64,000 nt of DNA from Xestospongia bergquistia (taxonomy: Eukaryota; Porifera; Demospongiae; Haplosclerida; Petrosiidae). Below, piece by piece: positions 24,930 through 36,471 of the stretch. Within the stretch, counting starts at the first letter, position 1. Each line of letters starts with the position of its first letter. Location of the stretch: positions 18,070,446 to 18,134,445 of the forward strand of contig OZ014411.1 in NCBI GenBank assembly GCA_963965975.1, given 5' to 3'. The translations under genes were made by a program, and so were the position numbers. The notes beneath the pieces are model-generated. The model searched no databases and was not told the origin of the DNA. It saw only the letters and a list, made by a program, of their open reading frames with translations.

Positions 24930-25420
24930 GATGTTGGAGATATTGGACTGAAAAAGTCAATTGCCACACATTGTTGGTGTTATTGTTAGTGACAATTGTT
25001 TTTTTGTTCATCCTCAGACATTTATTACAGGTAGCAACCTACATGTGTTGATATAAAACAACACCAAATTTTAAAGAAACCACTTTTTTGCCACAATTCA
25101 TGTACCTTTCCACATAAATCATTCCCTTATTTGTCTTATAGTTTTCTTAAGCCTCATATGTCCCAATATTGGATCAATGTGACAGGATTTTACAATCTTT
25201 AATTGCTCACTATCTGCAATAGTTCAAACCACCATTGAAACTTTATTTTACAAATATTTGTCATTTTCTTCTACTTCGCTCTTCCATCAAGTATTTTTAA
25301 CTTTTCTGCCTTTTACTAATTATACTTTTCCTAGTTGCACTGGCTCCATCTGGATATTTCTTCTCTGACACACAAAAAGAAGCTTCATCAATTAGATTGT
25401 CTTCTTCAGCCATACTTTAC
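24930..25420 (-). pseudogene. Gypsy-like integrase zinc-binding region, relic
   Basis: From 25418 downward on the minus strand: MAEEDNLIDEASF, KKYPDGASATRKS, a decayed linker, then DPILGHMRLKKTIRQIRE (HHCC histidine part, about 25130-25185) and WVATCNKCLRMNK (cysteine pair, about 25010-25050). Spacing and order match the H2C2 finger that precedes the integrase core in gypsy and Ginger elements. Stops and shifts break it throughout; the catalytic core is not seen. Confidence 0.55.
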
Positions 25421-25439
25421 TTTTCCAGATAAATCACAA

Positions 25440-25740
25440 TGAAAATCACTCTAGTATGCAAGTAGGATACTTCTTTGTACACTCAAGTATCCTATTAGTA
25501 TGTACAATTGGATACTCCAAGTATTCAACTTTGCTCACAAGTTTGGATATGAACTTAAATATCCAAACCATTGTATACCCCAAGTATGTAAACTAGCATA
25601 CTCTGTGTATACTACCTTTGTATGCTTGTAACCCCTTTAGGATACTTAGATGTGCTAAATGTATTTTGAGATTACAACCATTTTTTATGAAAAAAAATAT
25701 GCATAGACAAATACAGTTATGCATAGACAAATACAGTTAG
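25440..25740. repeat. Degenerate GTATCC/GGATAC repeats and a 20-bp duplication
   Basis: Between 25440 and 25640 short motifs such as AGTATCC, GGATACT and GTATAC recur in both orientations; one hairpin has 9-base arms (25464-25472, 25485-25493). At 25699-25738 a 20-base unit beginning ATGCATAGACAA is present twice in tandem. Confidence 0.5.
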
Positions 25741-25879
25741 GTGTATTGTTATTAGAATTTGCACTGTTTGGTGACTTAATTCTTCACCACTTCAATCCAA
25801 AGATATGTCAAAACAAACATAATTTGAATTACTGGTCAAGCAAAAATCTTTTGTTCACCTTCTTTAGCTATCCAAGAAC

Positions 25880-26640
25880 TATTAATAGTCCAGTCAGGGG
25901 CATTTACAGGTGGAAGAGATGTTGAGGGAGGTCCGTTCTTTCTTGTCTTACATAAAATTACATCACTTTTATTAAGTTTGCTTTTACTGAATCTCTCATC
26001 AAGCATTTTTAGAAATCGTTGTAAGTCTATACAAAAATTAAAAATGATTATATTATTAATTGTTTACCTTCGGATCTCCAAGGAAGTTTATGGACAATGA
26101 TATTTTCTGCATTTGTTGTATCATCACTTTCTTGTGACATGTATAATCTATGGTAATGTCACTCCAATATTTTAACTCCGACTTTTTTACTATATCTGAT
26201 CTATTATTATATTTGTCTTAAATGAATTAAATAAAACATGTTTAATTACTATGTATGACCATTCCCTATGAACCCTAGACCTATATTTTTTCTTCTTAGC
26301 TGTTTGTTCTATATCACTGTTATCTTCTAACAAGAATTGTCTCCCAAGACTTTGATACTTCCTTTTAATAGCTTCTATAAAATAATAATAGTTATACAAA
26401 TTTGGAAAATAGTTGGAAGTACTAACTTTGAATTTCATTTACTGAATATGCACTTCCGTCCATCTGTTTTAGCAAGAAGTCAGTTACACGCTTATTATGA
26501 CATGACACAGAACTAAAACAAAAGTTAAAAGTAAAAATAAACGACCGCGTACCTTTCATCTAATTTGAATTTGTCTTGGTCATTGAGAACATTATATAAA
26601 GTAGATACTTTTTTCTAAAATTGAAAAGAATAAATACATA
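25880..26640 (-). CDS. Small intron-containing ORF divergent from the tnp2-like gene
   Basis: Not recognised with certainty. Minus-strand pieces in order: FKLDE and NKRVTDFLLKQMDGSAYS (about 26440-26570), EAIKRKYQSLGRQFLLEDNS (about 26305-26375) with a basic KKKKYRSR patch, MSQESDDTTNAENI and VHKLPWRSE (about 26065-26140), then RFLKMLDERFSKSKLNKS (about 25955-26020) and a Pro-rich end. Candidate introns of about 50-70 bases separate them. The LPWRSE...LDER pattern recalls accessory ORFs next to animal transposases, from memory only. Its position mirrors the small gene at 19761-20817. Confidence 0.35.
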
Positions 26641-26924
26641 TGAGCTCAGCCATAGTTTCCTCAATTAAAAACCAACTGTGAATAAATGACTAAAGAAAGT
26701 ATAATAGCTACAGTCATGTCTAAGGAGGATAAAGCTTGTAAGAAAAGTAAATGGTTAAAATAAATTCCTACATCACATTAATACCAGAAAACACTTATGA
26801 GTTAGAATAATACTAGGCTGAGGAATTACAGTAATCTACAGTAATACATACACACTTATCATAATCATCCACACCATATATAATTATACATTAATTATGA
26901 ATAGACATAATGTTTTTTAGCAAA

Positions 26925-29294
26925 TGATCAGGATGGTGATTAGTCTAACAATTTACATCTGGATGATTTTGATAACACTAATGACTTACATAGTGATAAA
27001 GACACTGCTGTAGTTATCTCAGATGAGGTTAGTTAATGTAATTTAAACTTTTTTGACAATGGTGAGTCCTTTTTAGGAGCCTGAAGAAAGTAATCCAGAA
27101 CCCTCACTCATGGAAGTCCTGGATATTAATGATGATGAATTTGATACACAGAAGAAAGACCAGGAAGGGTCATTACAAGAAACAAAAGTCATGAAGGTGT
27201 ACGTCTCCTTTCTTTTGATGTTTCAGACTATATTCTGCTTATCTGATCATGGTATGGACATTCTTTTTGCTTTTTTTTCGAAATTTCTCTCTTTGCTAGG
27301 CAATCTATTACATTGCCAGGCCTTACAACATGTAGCTTCCAAACTACCAAAAAATATTAGGTATGCCCACTTTACTTGTGGTGGGTGACATACCTTCAAA
27401 CAGTACTACTGTTGCTTTAAGTGTCATTCTATATATTCTAAGGAAGAATGTATCATAACAAATACTAATGGAGACCAATCCTCAATTTTATGTCCATTTA
27501 TTCGATTTCCTAATCATCTGCATGTAAAGAATCACCAACCATGTAATACACCCCTCATGAAGAGCATTCGCTCAGCTACAGGCAAGGTATTAGTTCGCCC
27601 CTATCTCATTTACTGTTATAAAAGTATTGTTGAGTCATTACAAGCATTACTTATGCATCCTAACTTTTATAATGATTGTGAATCATGGAGATCAAAAGTT
27701 TTCCATAGCGGATATTATAATGATGTTTACGATTGACAAATATGGTAGGAATTTCAATGTTTTGATGGTTGTCCATTTCTGTCACTTCCTTATACTTTGC
27801 TTTACAGCTGAATGTAGATTGGTTTCAGCCATATGATCACACAATCCATTCTGAAGGAGTAATGTTTGTGACTGTGCTAAATTTGCCAAGAACTATTCAC
27901 AACAGAACGCTATTTTACTTGGAGTAATACCTGGACCTAAGGAGCACAAACTTCATTTAAATACATTCTTATCACCTTTTCTTTCAGAACTTCAATCTCT
28001 TTGGAAAGGAGTTATTATGGAAACTTCTGATGGAAGTCAACAGATTGTTCGAGCTGCTCTATTAAGTGTGTCATGTGATATACCTCCTTCGTGTAAAGTT
28101 TGTTGGTTTACTGGTCATAGTGCATATCATGGGTGTTCACGATGTTTAGTAGAATTTCCTACTGAAACATTTGGTGATAAACCAGACTACTCCAATTTCA
28201 ATAGAAAAACATGGCAAAAAAGAACTAAACTACAACATTAAAAATTGTGTTATGACTACTTAAAATGTATCACAAGAAAGGACCAAAAAACAATTGAACA
28301 AAGGTATGGAATTAGATACTCATGTTTGATAGAACTTCCATACTTTGACTGTTCAAGAATGTGCATTGTTGATCCAATGCACAACTCCTTCTTGGAACAG
28401 CTAAAAAAATGATGGAAATTTGGAAAAGTCTGGAATTGTTAGATGAAAAAAAATTTGCTAGTATTCAAGAAATTGTTGATACTTTCATTACACCATCAGA
28501 TATAGGCCGATTTTCAGGTTTCACAGCTGACCAATGGAAAAATTGGGTTCTTTTCTATTCATTACCAACGTTAAAATCTATATTACCCACCGATCATTAC
28601 ACTTGTTGGGCTAAATTTGTTCAGATTTTCTGGCTTCTTTGTCGAAGAAGCATAAATGCAAGTGACGTCAAGGAAGCTGATGATATGATAATGGAGTTTT
28701 GTTGGTCTTTTGTTAGCCTTTATGGTAAATCATTATTAACTCCAAATATGCATCTTCATGGACACTTAGCATCAGTGATTCAAGACTATGGACCTGTTTA
28801 TTCATTTAGGCTTTTTCCCTATGAAAGACTTAATGGTATATTGGGATCTGACTCGGTGTTGGGATCATGACTTGTACTCTACATATAAATGGCCTCAAGA
28901 TATGATAGACACATTTTATCCTGTTATAAGTAAGTGTAAATGTAATTTAGGATCTTTGAAACAAAGTACTTTAGAAACAGAGCTGTCATCAGATTTTATA
29001 ATAACTCCGATTCCACCCATATATGAAGATGCTTTCTTGAAAGAAGAGCATCAACTAGTTTTAAATGTTGCTTTGTCAATGTTTCCTTCTTGTCAAGTTC
29101 TTCTATTATTTAAAGTATCTTTGGCAATAAAGGTTAATGATTTGGTGATTGGATCATCATTGTCAAAATATTTCAAATCATCATTACTTCTTATTGAGAA
29201 TATTGAGCTCAACATTGCAGAGTCATTATGTGAAGTAGAACAATTTGTTGGATTAAAAGTTGTAAAAGAGTCTCATGAAATTACAACATTTTGA
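26925..29294 (+). pseudogene. tnp2-like (CACTA/Transposase_21-like) transposase
   Basis: Plus-strand exons or fragments: acidic leader LDDFDNTNDLHSDKD (26950-27025, one stop upstream), EPEESNPEPSLMEVLDINDD (27078-27137), a cysteine pair CCFKCHSIYSKEEC (about 27405-27450), CPFIRFPNHLHVKNH, SWRSKVFHSGYYNDVYD (about 27685-27735), LNVDWFQPYDHTIHSEG (about 27810-27860), AILLGVIPGPKEHK (about 27910-27955), LLSVSCDIPPSCKVCWFTGH (28051-28110) with HGCSRC, VDPMHNSFLGTAK (about 28368-28410) and a long part with GFTADQWKNW (28516-28545), TPNMHLHGHLASV and YERLNGILGS to about 28860. These are the conserved blocks of the tnp2 family in animals. Frameshifts at about 28410 and 28860 break the frame. Confidence 0.75.
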
Positions 29295-30744
29295 TTGCAA
29301 AAGTGTCTGTGTTCATGCGACATGAATATTGTTACTTTTTTGGAATACCAGTACAAAGTTTGGTCTCTGACTAAGAAGTCTTCTTTGTTGTACATACCAA
29401 TCAAATAAGTCTCGTGTTGTTGCTATCAAGATGTCAATCACATTTCCAAACAAGTTAAATGAAGTGGTCTAGGTGGTGACACTGACTGAGCACAAAACAG
29501 TTTAATCAAATAGTAATTTTGTTGAAACAATGAAAGGAACGAAATAGTTTTAATTATATTTTGACACCAAGCTAGCAATTAGTATTTATGAACACAAATG
29601 ATTGATTAATGTAACAAATAGCTATTAAAGAAGATCTTGAAGGTACATTATTGCATTTTTGGCTTTAGGTCGCTTTTGATAATGCCCACACCTACATTTT
29701 TCAGCTAAGCCGTCAATGATGGAGTAAATATGTCTGCTGGAGTTTAGCTTCTTTAAATCAATGATTTTATCTAAAATGCTGCCAGCATGACAATTAGTCA
29801 TATAACCACTGACAATGAAGCACAAAAATGTAATTTTGATTCAATTAATTTAGTATCATACCCTGAATAATTAGTGCCATGAAGGTTGAGTGAGCATGCA
29901 TTGCATATTTCTATAGTCTTGCTTGCCAGCACCTCCCCTGTTGAAGTTGATGAAGGCTATAAGTTGGTGATATTTTAATTGTCCAGGTCTAAGTGTAGAA
30001 CCCAAAGGTTTTGCTCCATACTATGATTGATAGTTATAATAATTAATAAATTTTAAGAACTTAGATACCACCACTCCTTAATGAAAACCCCTTAATAAAT
30101 TATGAATTTGTCAGGTGTTATCATAGTAAAAGGGAAAATTAACTGTTACTTTAGTAGTTTATGTTATGTGTAATGCAAGTGTAGTTACTAAACACACTAC
30201 TTTTGCATCGAGTTTCTGGTGGAAACCAGACCTTTGAACACTTTTGCATCAAGTTTGTCCGTTCACCCCTGTGCCCAAAAATTTTACAAAAGTGGCTTTG
30301 GCAACTGTGAACTAAATTATCAATTGCTCAAGTCTTCTGATATTTGTATATACTGTGTCAGTGAATGTCTTAGATAGTTAATGATACTAGGTACTATGCT
30401 GTGTTTTGCTGATGTGAGTGCTCGTAAGAAGTTACACCAAATTGGGTATTGTTAGAACACACATCTTGTACTTTCCCGATATGTATGCATTATTGTGTGA
30501 ATTTCTGTTTTCAATTTTTGCATAACATGTCTACAAAATCATTAGTGCCAACAAGACCTACCTTGTGCTTCATCATGAGTGGAAGGACTTAGAAACACAA
30601 ACACTTTCAAAATCAGTTGATGACATCTTCTGTTTCTGATACAGATTCAATGAGCAAGAGCTGCTCTTTTTCATGTATTTGTTCCTTCAGCTGCTTTAAG
30701 ATGTAAAGTAGAGCATCAGAAAAGTTACTATCAGCTAGTCTCGT
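29295..30744. other. Unassigned intergenic stretch
   Basis: No domain recognised on either strand. A short minus-strand ORF at 29625-29825 has scattered Cys/His but no clear finger. CACTTTTGCATC(G/A)AGTTT occurs twice near 30200-30260. Confidence 0.4.
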
Positions 30745-30786
30745 GAGCCAGACCCTTTACTTAAAGAGGAAGGGTCTGGTCTACCA
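30745..30786. repeat. Left 42-bp terminal inverted repeat
   Basis: Begins GAGCCAGACCCTTTACTTAA and is itself nearly palindromic (CCAGACCCTTT...GAAGGGTCTGG). It matches the inverted copy at 36430-36471 at 40 of 42 positions. Confidence 0.75.
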
Positions 30787-31802
30787 TGAATAGTACGAAA
30801 TGGAATTTCATTACTTCGTCACACCCGTAAGAGTACAAATTTTTTCAAGGGTTTAAATTTTCTTTTTTAAATTTCATGGGTATTAATACTCGTGTTTAGT
30901 GGATCTGAAGTATTAATAAATGGCTATGGTATCAGTCACATGTCGTGAACACAAGTGTGATTTTTGCAAAGTATGGCTAGCTATTCCTATAAATCCATGG
31001 TTAGAGGGTACCATATATACAAGAAAATCTAGGAGGCAGTTGACAGAGAAACACTTCAGTGTAAAAGAGAAAGAAGTGCATGTATTTATACACTGTTATT
31101 GAGATGAGATGATTATGCGTGGGTGAAATAAAAGTTAAATTTCATGATAAAACAACAACCCACGAATACAGAAAAATAAATTCCCCATGAAAGTTTATAA
31201 CCTTACGGTAGTATTATATAACTGTGGTTTGTAATTATTATCTGTTAATTAAACATAGTATGTACCCATAGCCAAGATAATATTCCATCATCAAAGCAGC
31301 AAGTAAGATAAACTACTCACTTGTTTAATAGATTATTAATTTCATGCTCAATATGATAGCGAATTAAGTACTAAGTTAGGAAAAATACCTAAGAACAAAG
31401 AACAGGGCAACTGATGAGTTTCCAGTCCACTACTTTGTTAGCAGTTAATAACACGTAACGTTATTATTTTATTATATCATCATGCTAATGACTTAATTAG
31501 TATCAACACATGGATATTAGATATGAAAATTCAAGCACTTCCTTACAACCCTATTTTAATTTATAAAGAGCAAGGCAGATCACAACCTGATAATTTGCCA
31601 GATGATGATTTCTATTATGTATTTAAACAGACTTTCAGAGGGACATGCTAAAGGCTTTTGGTCATGACACAGTATGCATAGATACCACACATGGTACCAA
31701 CATGTACCATTTAATCTAATAATTCTGGTTGTGATTGATGAATATGTGGAAGGAATACCAGTAGCTTTGATGCTTTCTAACAGAGAAGATGCAATATCCT
31801 TG

Positions 31803-31806
31803 ATAC
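31803..31806. repeat. gypsy-1 target-site duplication, left (ATAC)
   Basis: ATAC flanks the element on both sides (31803-31806, 36291-36294). The uninterrupted homologous MULE copy at about 38190 has a single ATAC here. Confidence 0.8.
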
Positions 31807-32022
31807 TATAGGATATTGACAATAAATGTAAACTAACTCTATCATTAGAACACACAAACGAGAAAGAAAAAGAGAGAGAGAAACACACGAACACAAGTGA
31901 ATAACTAACTCTACTAAAATTACAGAAAAACCACATTTATATATAGTCACTATTCCACATGGGCTTGAGGTTAAGTAAGGTGTGGCAGAATGTGTGGGAT
32001 GTAAACACTACTGGACACTACA
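31807..32022 (-). repeat. gypsy-1 3' LTR
   Basis: 216 bases, matching 36073-36290 with only a few substitutions and small indels. On the minus strand it begins TGTAGTGTCC and ends CAATATCCTATA. A purine-rich tract (CTCACTGGTGGGGGAG) precedes it at about 32025-32040. Confidence 0.85.
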
Positions 32023-32068
32023 TAACTCCCCCACCAGTGAGGAAACGAACAAAATAGTAAGTGTAATA

Positions 32069-33277
32069 TCAAAGATCAAGACGAGTAGGAAAATGAACTT
32101 GTCGTCCAGAACGAGTAACGAGTGGTGGATGGAAGTTGACAGAACTACTAGAGTTGTCCTTACTGTTTGAATTAGAAGAACCACTAGGGTCGTTATTATT
32201 GTTTGCATTAGGAGAATTGACTGTAGATGAATTAAAGTTACCAGGTAGAAACAAATAAGCTGGTTTAAGGCGATCAAGAGAAATAACTTTATGTTGTCCA
32301 TTCACTTTAACTGTAAAATGCTTCTTTTGACGTTTAATAACTCTGTATGGTCCATCGTAAGGACGTTGTAGTGAAGATCATACACCATCATAACGAATAA
32401 AAGCATGAGTACATGTAGAAAGAGCTGAGTTAATGTAACTGTTACATTCCTGTGATCGAGGAGGTACAGCTTGTAATGAGTTCATGACTGTTCTTAGACT
32501 AGTAACAAAATTAGAAGGATCGTCAGTGGATTTCAAAACAGATGGTGATAGAAATTGTCCTGGGATACGTAGTACAGTTCCATATACAAGTTCTGCTGCT
32601 GTACATCCTATGTCTTCTTTCAAGTTAGTCCTTATACCTAGGAGTATTAATGGTAGGGCATCGAACCAGTGTACAGAAGATGGGAGTACTTTCAAAGCCG
32701 ACTTCAATTCTCAGTGAAAACGTTCGACAACACCATTGGCATTGGGATGATACGCTGTTGTACGAATACGATGAACTCCTATGATTTTAAATAAGTCAGC
32801 CCAGAGAATGGATTTCGAATTGGCGACCTTGATCTGTAGTGACAGTAGCTGGTACGCCAAACCTAGAAATCCAGTTTGCAATAAAAGCTTTTGCCACTTC
32901 TTCAGCTGTAATTTCAGGGAGAGGAATGGCCTCTGGCCACCGAGTAAAACGATCAATGATAGTTAGTAGATACGTGTAGCCTTGTGAGACTGGGAGTGGG
33001 CCGACCAGATCGAGATGGATTTTACTAAATCTGTTGTCAGGGGTAGATAAAGAACTAAGAGGAGTAACTGTATGATGCTGTACTTAGATGATTGACATGC
33101 TACACACGTACGAGTCCAATTCTTAATATCTCTGTACATGCAAGGCCAGACATATCGACCGGCTATGAGTTTGTGAGATGCTCGTATGCCTGGGTGCGAG
33201 AGACCATGAAGTACGTCAAACACTACGACGAAAAGGGGTCGGTACAAATGGGTGTGGCGTACCATTTGAAACATCAC
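32069..33277 (-). pseudogene. gypsy-1 pol, zinc finger and integrase part, frameshifted
   Basis: Continuation of pol in four short ORFs. In order: the H2C2 zinc finger (SHPGIRASHKLIAGRYVW, then CVACQ, about 33090-33215), an integrase core split by frameshifts (about 32711-33040) with IRTTAYHPNANGVVERFH (catalytic Glu, about 32713-32766), LPLILLGIRTNLKEDIG (about 32617-32667), and a C-terminal part with VNGQHKVISLDRLKPA (about 32255-32305). An indel near 33220 separates this from the upstream pol ORF, and a stop lies near 32380. The C-terminus has an Asn/Ser-rich tail. Confidence 0.85.
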
Positions 33278-35219
33278 AAATGATAGTGGAGTCTGAGAAC
33301 GGTAATGTTACTGGTTTCAGATCTAATGATGAAGATGTAGATACCAGATATTCCTTAAGTTCAGGATCATTAGTCTGAGCTGTGGCCATACCCTGGAAAT
33401 CAAGGGCTGGAAAGGTATTCTGGGAGAGTGTGTTGATATTAGCTCGTGATAACGCATCAGCAACTGGGTTGTCACTGCCTTTGACATGTTGTATGTCAGA
33501 AGTAAACTGAGGATGTAGTCGAGGTGACGAATTTGACGAGGGGAGTGCCGTTCGGGGCGAAAATGAGAGTGTAGCAACATGTGTCAACAGTTTGTGGTCT
33601 GTTAAAACATGGAATTCCTGTCCTTTGAGGAAATGTTTGATGGACTGGTGAATTGCCAAGAGCTCTCGATCAAAAGTACTGTATCGACGTTCTGTAGGAG
33701 TGAGAGTCCTGGAATAATATGATATAGGTTGCCACATACCATCAACATACTGTTGTAACACGGCACCAATAGCAGTATCAGAACCATCGGTTGCTAGAGA
33801 TAATGGAGCATCTGGTTTAGGATGGTTGAGTAGTGTAGCTTCGGCTAACACCTTTTTGATTTTGTGAAAACTTGTAACGGCATCTGGTGTCCACTCTAAT
33901 TCCTTAGTATTTTTAGTGAGTAACCTATGGAGAGAGGAAAGAACATGGGCACATAATGGTACAAAACGATGATAAAAATTTACAAAACCTAAAAACTTAC
34001 GCAACTTGTGATGAGTGTGAGGTTGTGGATAGTCAATAAGAGTTTGTACTTTCTCAGGTAATGGACGTATACCATGACGATCAACGAGATGTCCGAGAAA
34101 GGTGAGCTGTGGAACTCCAAGTTCACACTTGGAGGGGTTAATGACAATACCATGCTCTGTGAATTGTTGTAAGACTGTGCGTAAGTGTTCCTGATGTTCT
34201 TCTGGAGTAGCACTGGCAATAAGGACATCATCTATGTATGCATATGTGTTTGTAACACCGTGAAGAACTTGGTCAATAAATCGCTGAAACGATTGTGCTG
34301 AGTTACGTAGTCCGAATGGCATTCGAACAAATTCAAATAGTCTGAACGGGGTTGTGATGGCTGTTTTAGGAATGTTACTAGGTTCCACTGGTATCTGATG
34401 GTAAGCACGTACTAGGTCCAGCTTAGAAAAGATAGTAGAACCATGCAGGTTTGCTGTAAAGTCCTGTATGTGAGGAATTGGGTAACGGTTTGGGGCTGTC
34501 TTGTTATTCAGGGCACGGTAGTCTCCACATGGGCACCAGTCACCGGGTTCTTTCTTAGGGACCATATGGAGAGGAGAAGCCCAACTGCTAGAAGAGGGTC
34601 GGATTATTCCTAATTGCAACATGTGGTCAAATTCCTGACGAGCAATACGCATACGGTCTGGGGATAGACGACGAGGAGAACAATGTACTGGAGGACCTTC
34701 AGTAGAGATATGATGAGTCACAGTATGCTTAATTGGGGCATTGTAATTATAAGGTTGGATGACTGAGGGAAACTCCTGGAGGAGGGCTTGATAAGTGTTC
34801 TGTGGTTGTTTAGGCAGGAGTGTGGGCTGGAGGGAGGGCTCAGTAGAGGTGATCCCATTAACCATTAAGGAGGTCAGACTGTCTGTGAGACACCTCATTC
34901 CCATGTCCACTAATAATCCATAATGTCTTAAGAAGTCTGCACCTAAAATTGGAGTTTTGACTTGTGTTATGATGAAAACCCAATGAAATACTCGACGTAA
35001 TCCTAAGTCTAAAGTGAGAGAGCGTCTACCATAGGTAGTGATGGATGTGTTGTTTGCAGCTTGTAGCTGGAGACTATCGGGTTGACGTAGTCGATCGTAC
35101 TTAGAGGGAGGAATGATGCTGACTTCAGCACCTGTATCAATAAGAAAACGTAATTTAGTTGAAGTGTCTGTAATGTAAAATAGGCGACTAGAGATGAGGC
35201 CTGTAACACTTGTCGCCAC
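33216..35219 (-). CDS. pol: gypsy-1 pol: protease, reverse transcriptase, RNase H
   Basis: A 667-residue open frame. Aspartic protease active site [12 protein letters not shown] near residue 27; reverse transcriptase from about residue 190, with [11 protein letters not shown] carrying the two catalytic Asp (about 34210-34245); RNase H from about residue 475 with [14 protein letters not shown], ending [15 protein letters not shown]. The frame starts right at the gag stop and in a different phase, as expected for frameshift or reinitiated translation of Pol. It stops at 33216 by an indel, inside the zinc-finger region rather than at the natural end. Confidence 0.9.
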   Translation of the reverse strand: MATSVTGLISSRLFYITDTSTKLRFLIDTGAEVSIIPPSKYDRLRQPDSLQLQAANNTSITTYGRRSLTLDLGLRRVFHWVFIITQVKTPILGADFLRHYGLLVDMGMRCLTDSLTSLMVNGITSTEPSLQPTLLPKQPQNTYQALLQEFPSVIQPYNYNAPIKHTVTHHISTEGPPVHCSPRRLSPDRMRIARQEFDHMLQLGIIRPSSSSWASPLHMVPKKEPGDWCPCGDYRALNNKTAPNRYPIPHIQDFTANLHGSTIFSKLDLVRAYHQIPVEPSNIPKTAITTPFRLFEFVRMPFGLRNSAQSFQRFIDQVLHGVTNTYAYIDDVLIASATPEEHQEHLRTVLQQFTEHGIVINPSKCELGVPQLTFLGHLVDRHGIRPLPEKVQTLIDYPQPHTHHKLRKFLGFVNFYHRFVPLCAHVLSSLHRLLTKNTKELEWTPDAVTSFHKIKKVLAEATLLNHPKPDAPLSLATDGSDTAIGAVLQQYVDGMWQPISYYSRTLTPTERRYSTFDRELLAIHQSIKHFLKGQEFHVLTDHKLLTHVATLSFSPRTALPSSNSSPRLHPQFTSDIQHVKGSDNPVADALSRANINTLSQNTFPALDFQGMATAQTNDPELKEYLVSTSSSLDLKPVTLPFSDSTIICDVSNGTPHPFVPTPFRRSV

Positions 35220-36043
35220 TAGTGACTAGCCGGGTCGTTTCCCTGATAGCTGCATGGTTGTCTGCACTTCTTGGCAGCCTCACCAAACTGATGATGATAC
35301 CAACAGAGAGTAGACTGGGTGGTTGTAGGATGTCGTGATGGAGTGAGTGAACGTGGACGTCCTCGGGAGCGAGACTGGCTTCGTCCACGGTAGGAAGAGT
35401 GAAAAAGTTTCTTGAGATGATTAATCTCTTCCTGAAGTTGTGATAATTCTGATTTGACCTCTGGAAGAATACTAATTGGAGACACAGTGGCTTGAGATGC
35501 TGATGTGAATTCAAGTGTAGTGGCTTCTACTACCTTGTCTGCTAACTCAGCCAGTTTGGTCAGTGTCATCTTGTCTGTAGAGGCTAGTACCATCCTGACC
35601 ATAGGAGGAAGACGTTGTATGAAGAGTTCACAAAGGAATGATTGGTCGATAATAGTGGCTTTGTCACCGAGAAGTTGTTGCATTCGTCTGAGAAGTTGAG
35701 ATGGTTTACAGTCACCTAACTCCTCGGAATTGAGTAGCTGTTGAAGGCGCCTCTGTTCTGATGTGGCGGTTCGACCAATAAGGGCAGTCTTTAACTTGTC
35801 ATAGGGGTTTGTGTCAGGTACTGTTAACACCAAGTCTTGTACCTCGGTAGCAAATTCTGGACTGAGAGAAGCGACTATGTATTCGTACTTCGTCTTTTGA
35901 GAGGTAATGTTTCTCGTCTGAAACTGTGCTTCGACCTGTGCCAACCATATCTGGGGGTCGGCAGGCCAAAATGGAGGTATCTTGAGCGACACAGAAGTAA
36001 CTGAGGCGGTTGGTGCGGGTTGATTTTCATCGCCAGTTGACAT
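35219..36043 (-). CDS. gag: gypsy-1 gag
   Basis: A 274-residue ORF from ATG at 36043, about 30 bases after the 5' LTR. Capsid-like helical core ([54 protein letters not shown]), a coiled stretch [15 protein letters not shown], an Arg/Ser-rich basic segment and a zinc-knuckle-like end [18 protein letters not shown]. It packages element RNA into particles. Complete and uninterrupted. Confidence 0.88.
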   Translation of the reverse strand: MSTGDENQPAPTASVTSVSLKIPPFWPADPQIWLAQVEAQFQTRNITSQKTKYEYIVASLSPEFATEVQDLVLTVPDTNPYDKLKTALIGRTATSEQRRLQQLLNSEELGDCKPSQLLRRMQQLLGDKATIIDQSFLCELFIQRLPPMVRMVLASTDKMTLTKLAELADKVVEATTLEFTSASQATVSPISILPEVKSELSQLQEEINHLKKLFHSSYRGRSQSRSRGRPRSLTPSRHPTTTQSTLCWYHHQFGEAAKKCRQPCSYQGNDPASH

Positions 36044-36072
36044 GTTCCTTGATCAAGCATCCAGGTCACCAA

Positions 36073-36290
36073 TATAGGATATTGACAATAAATGTAAACT
36101 AACTCTATCATTAGAACACACAAACCAGAGAGAAAAAGAGAGAGAGAAACACACGAACACAACTGAATAACTAACTCTACTAAAATTACAGAAAAACCAC
36201 ATGTATATATAGTCACTATTCCACATGGGCTTGAGGTTAAGTGAGGTGTGGCTGAAGAATGCGTGGGATGTAAACACTACAGACACTACA
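36073..36290 (-). repeat. gypsy-1 5' LTR
   Basis: 218 bases; begins TGTAGTGTCTG on the minus strand, followed at its inner end by the tRNA primer site. Carries the AG-rich block GAGAGAAAAAGAGAGAG also found in the other LTR. Confidence 0.85.
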
Positions 36291-36429
36291 ATACCTTTCT
36301 TTGCAGCCATTAAAGGTATTAGTGGTGTGATTCTCCATATAAGTAACCTATTGTGGTTTGTTCAAGTACTTGTTGACCAAACAGTGGTTTCCCCAGGATT
36401 GCTGGGGAAGGAGACAACTGCACTATGCG

Positions 36430-36471
36430 TGGTAGACCAGACCCTTCCTCTTTAAGCAAAGAGTCTGGCTC
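36430..36471. repeat. Right 42-bp terminal inverted repeat
   Basis: Inverted partner of 30745-30786 with two mismatches; the palindromic core AGACCAGACCCTTCCTC is kept. Confidence 0.75.

Larger units (their letters stand above)
31807..36290 (-). mobile_element. Ty3/gypsy LTR retrotransposon, gypsy-1, nearly intact
   Basis: Two similar LTRs, a 4-bp target duplication, a primer site next to the 5' LTR (TGGTGACCTGGATGC at about 36055-36070), gag, then protease, reverse transcriptase, RNase H, zinc finger and integrase in Ty3/gypsy order, and a polypurine tract before the 3' LTR. No envelope-like ORF is present. Near-identical LTRs suggest a fairly recent insertion; a few frameshifts in the 3' half of pol make this copy probably inactive. 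Confidence 0.9.
30745..36471 (+). mobile_element. Short TIR element with MULE remnant, host of gypsy-1
   Basis: Two inverted 42-bp repeats bound 5.7 kb. Removing the 4484-bp gypsy-1 and one 4-bp duplication leaves about 1.24 kb. That includes MULE sequence on the plus strand (about 31480-31806 and 36291-36345) reading ALPYNPILIYKEQGRS, NLPDDDF, the catalytic (T)VCIDTTHGTN region and PFF.(A/P)IKGISGVILH. It looks like a non-autonomous deletion derivative of the MULE family. No target duplication is visible outside the repeats, so the link between the repeats and the MULE is inferred. Confidence 0.5.

Noticed and set aside
30920-31102. Short ORF with CDFCKVW
   Set aside because: Only half a zinc finger, no His pair, and no neighbour to support it.
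31580-31936. Minus-strand ORF across the gypsy-1 LTR border
   Set aside because: It is LTR sequence read antisense to the MULE piece; no coding signal.
35188-35514. Second ORF overlapping gypsy-1 gag
   Set aside because: Shadow frame of gag; the gag frame holds the capsid and zinc-knuckle motifs.
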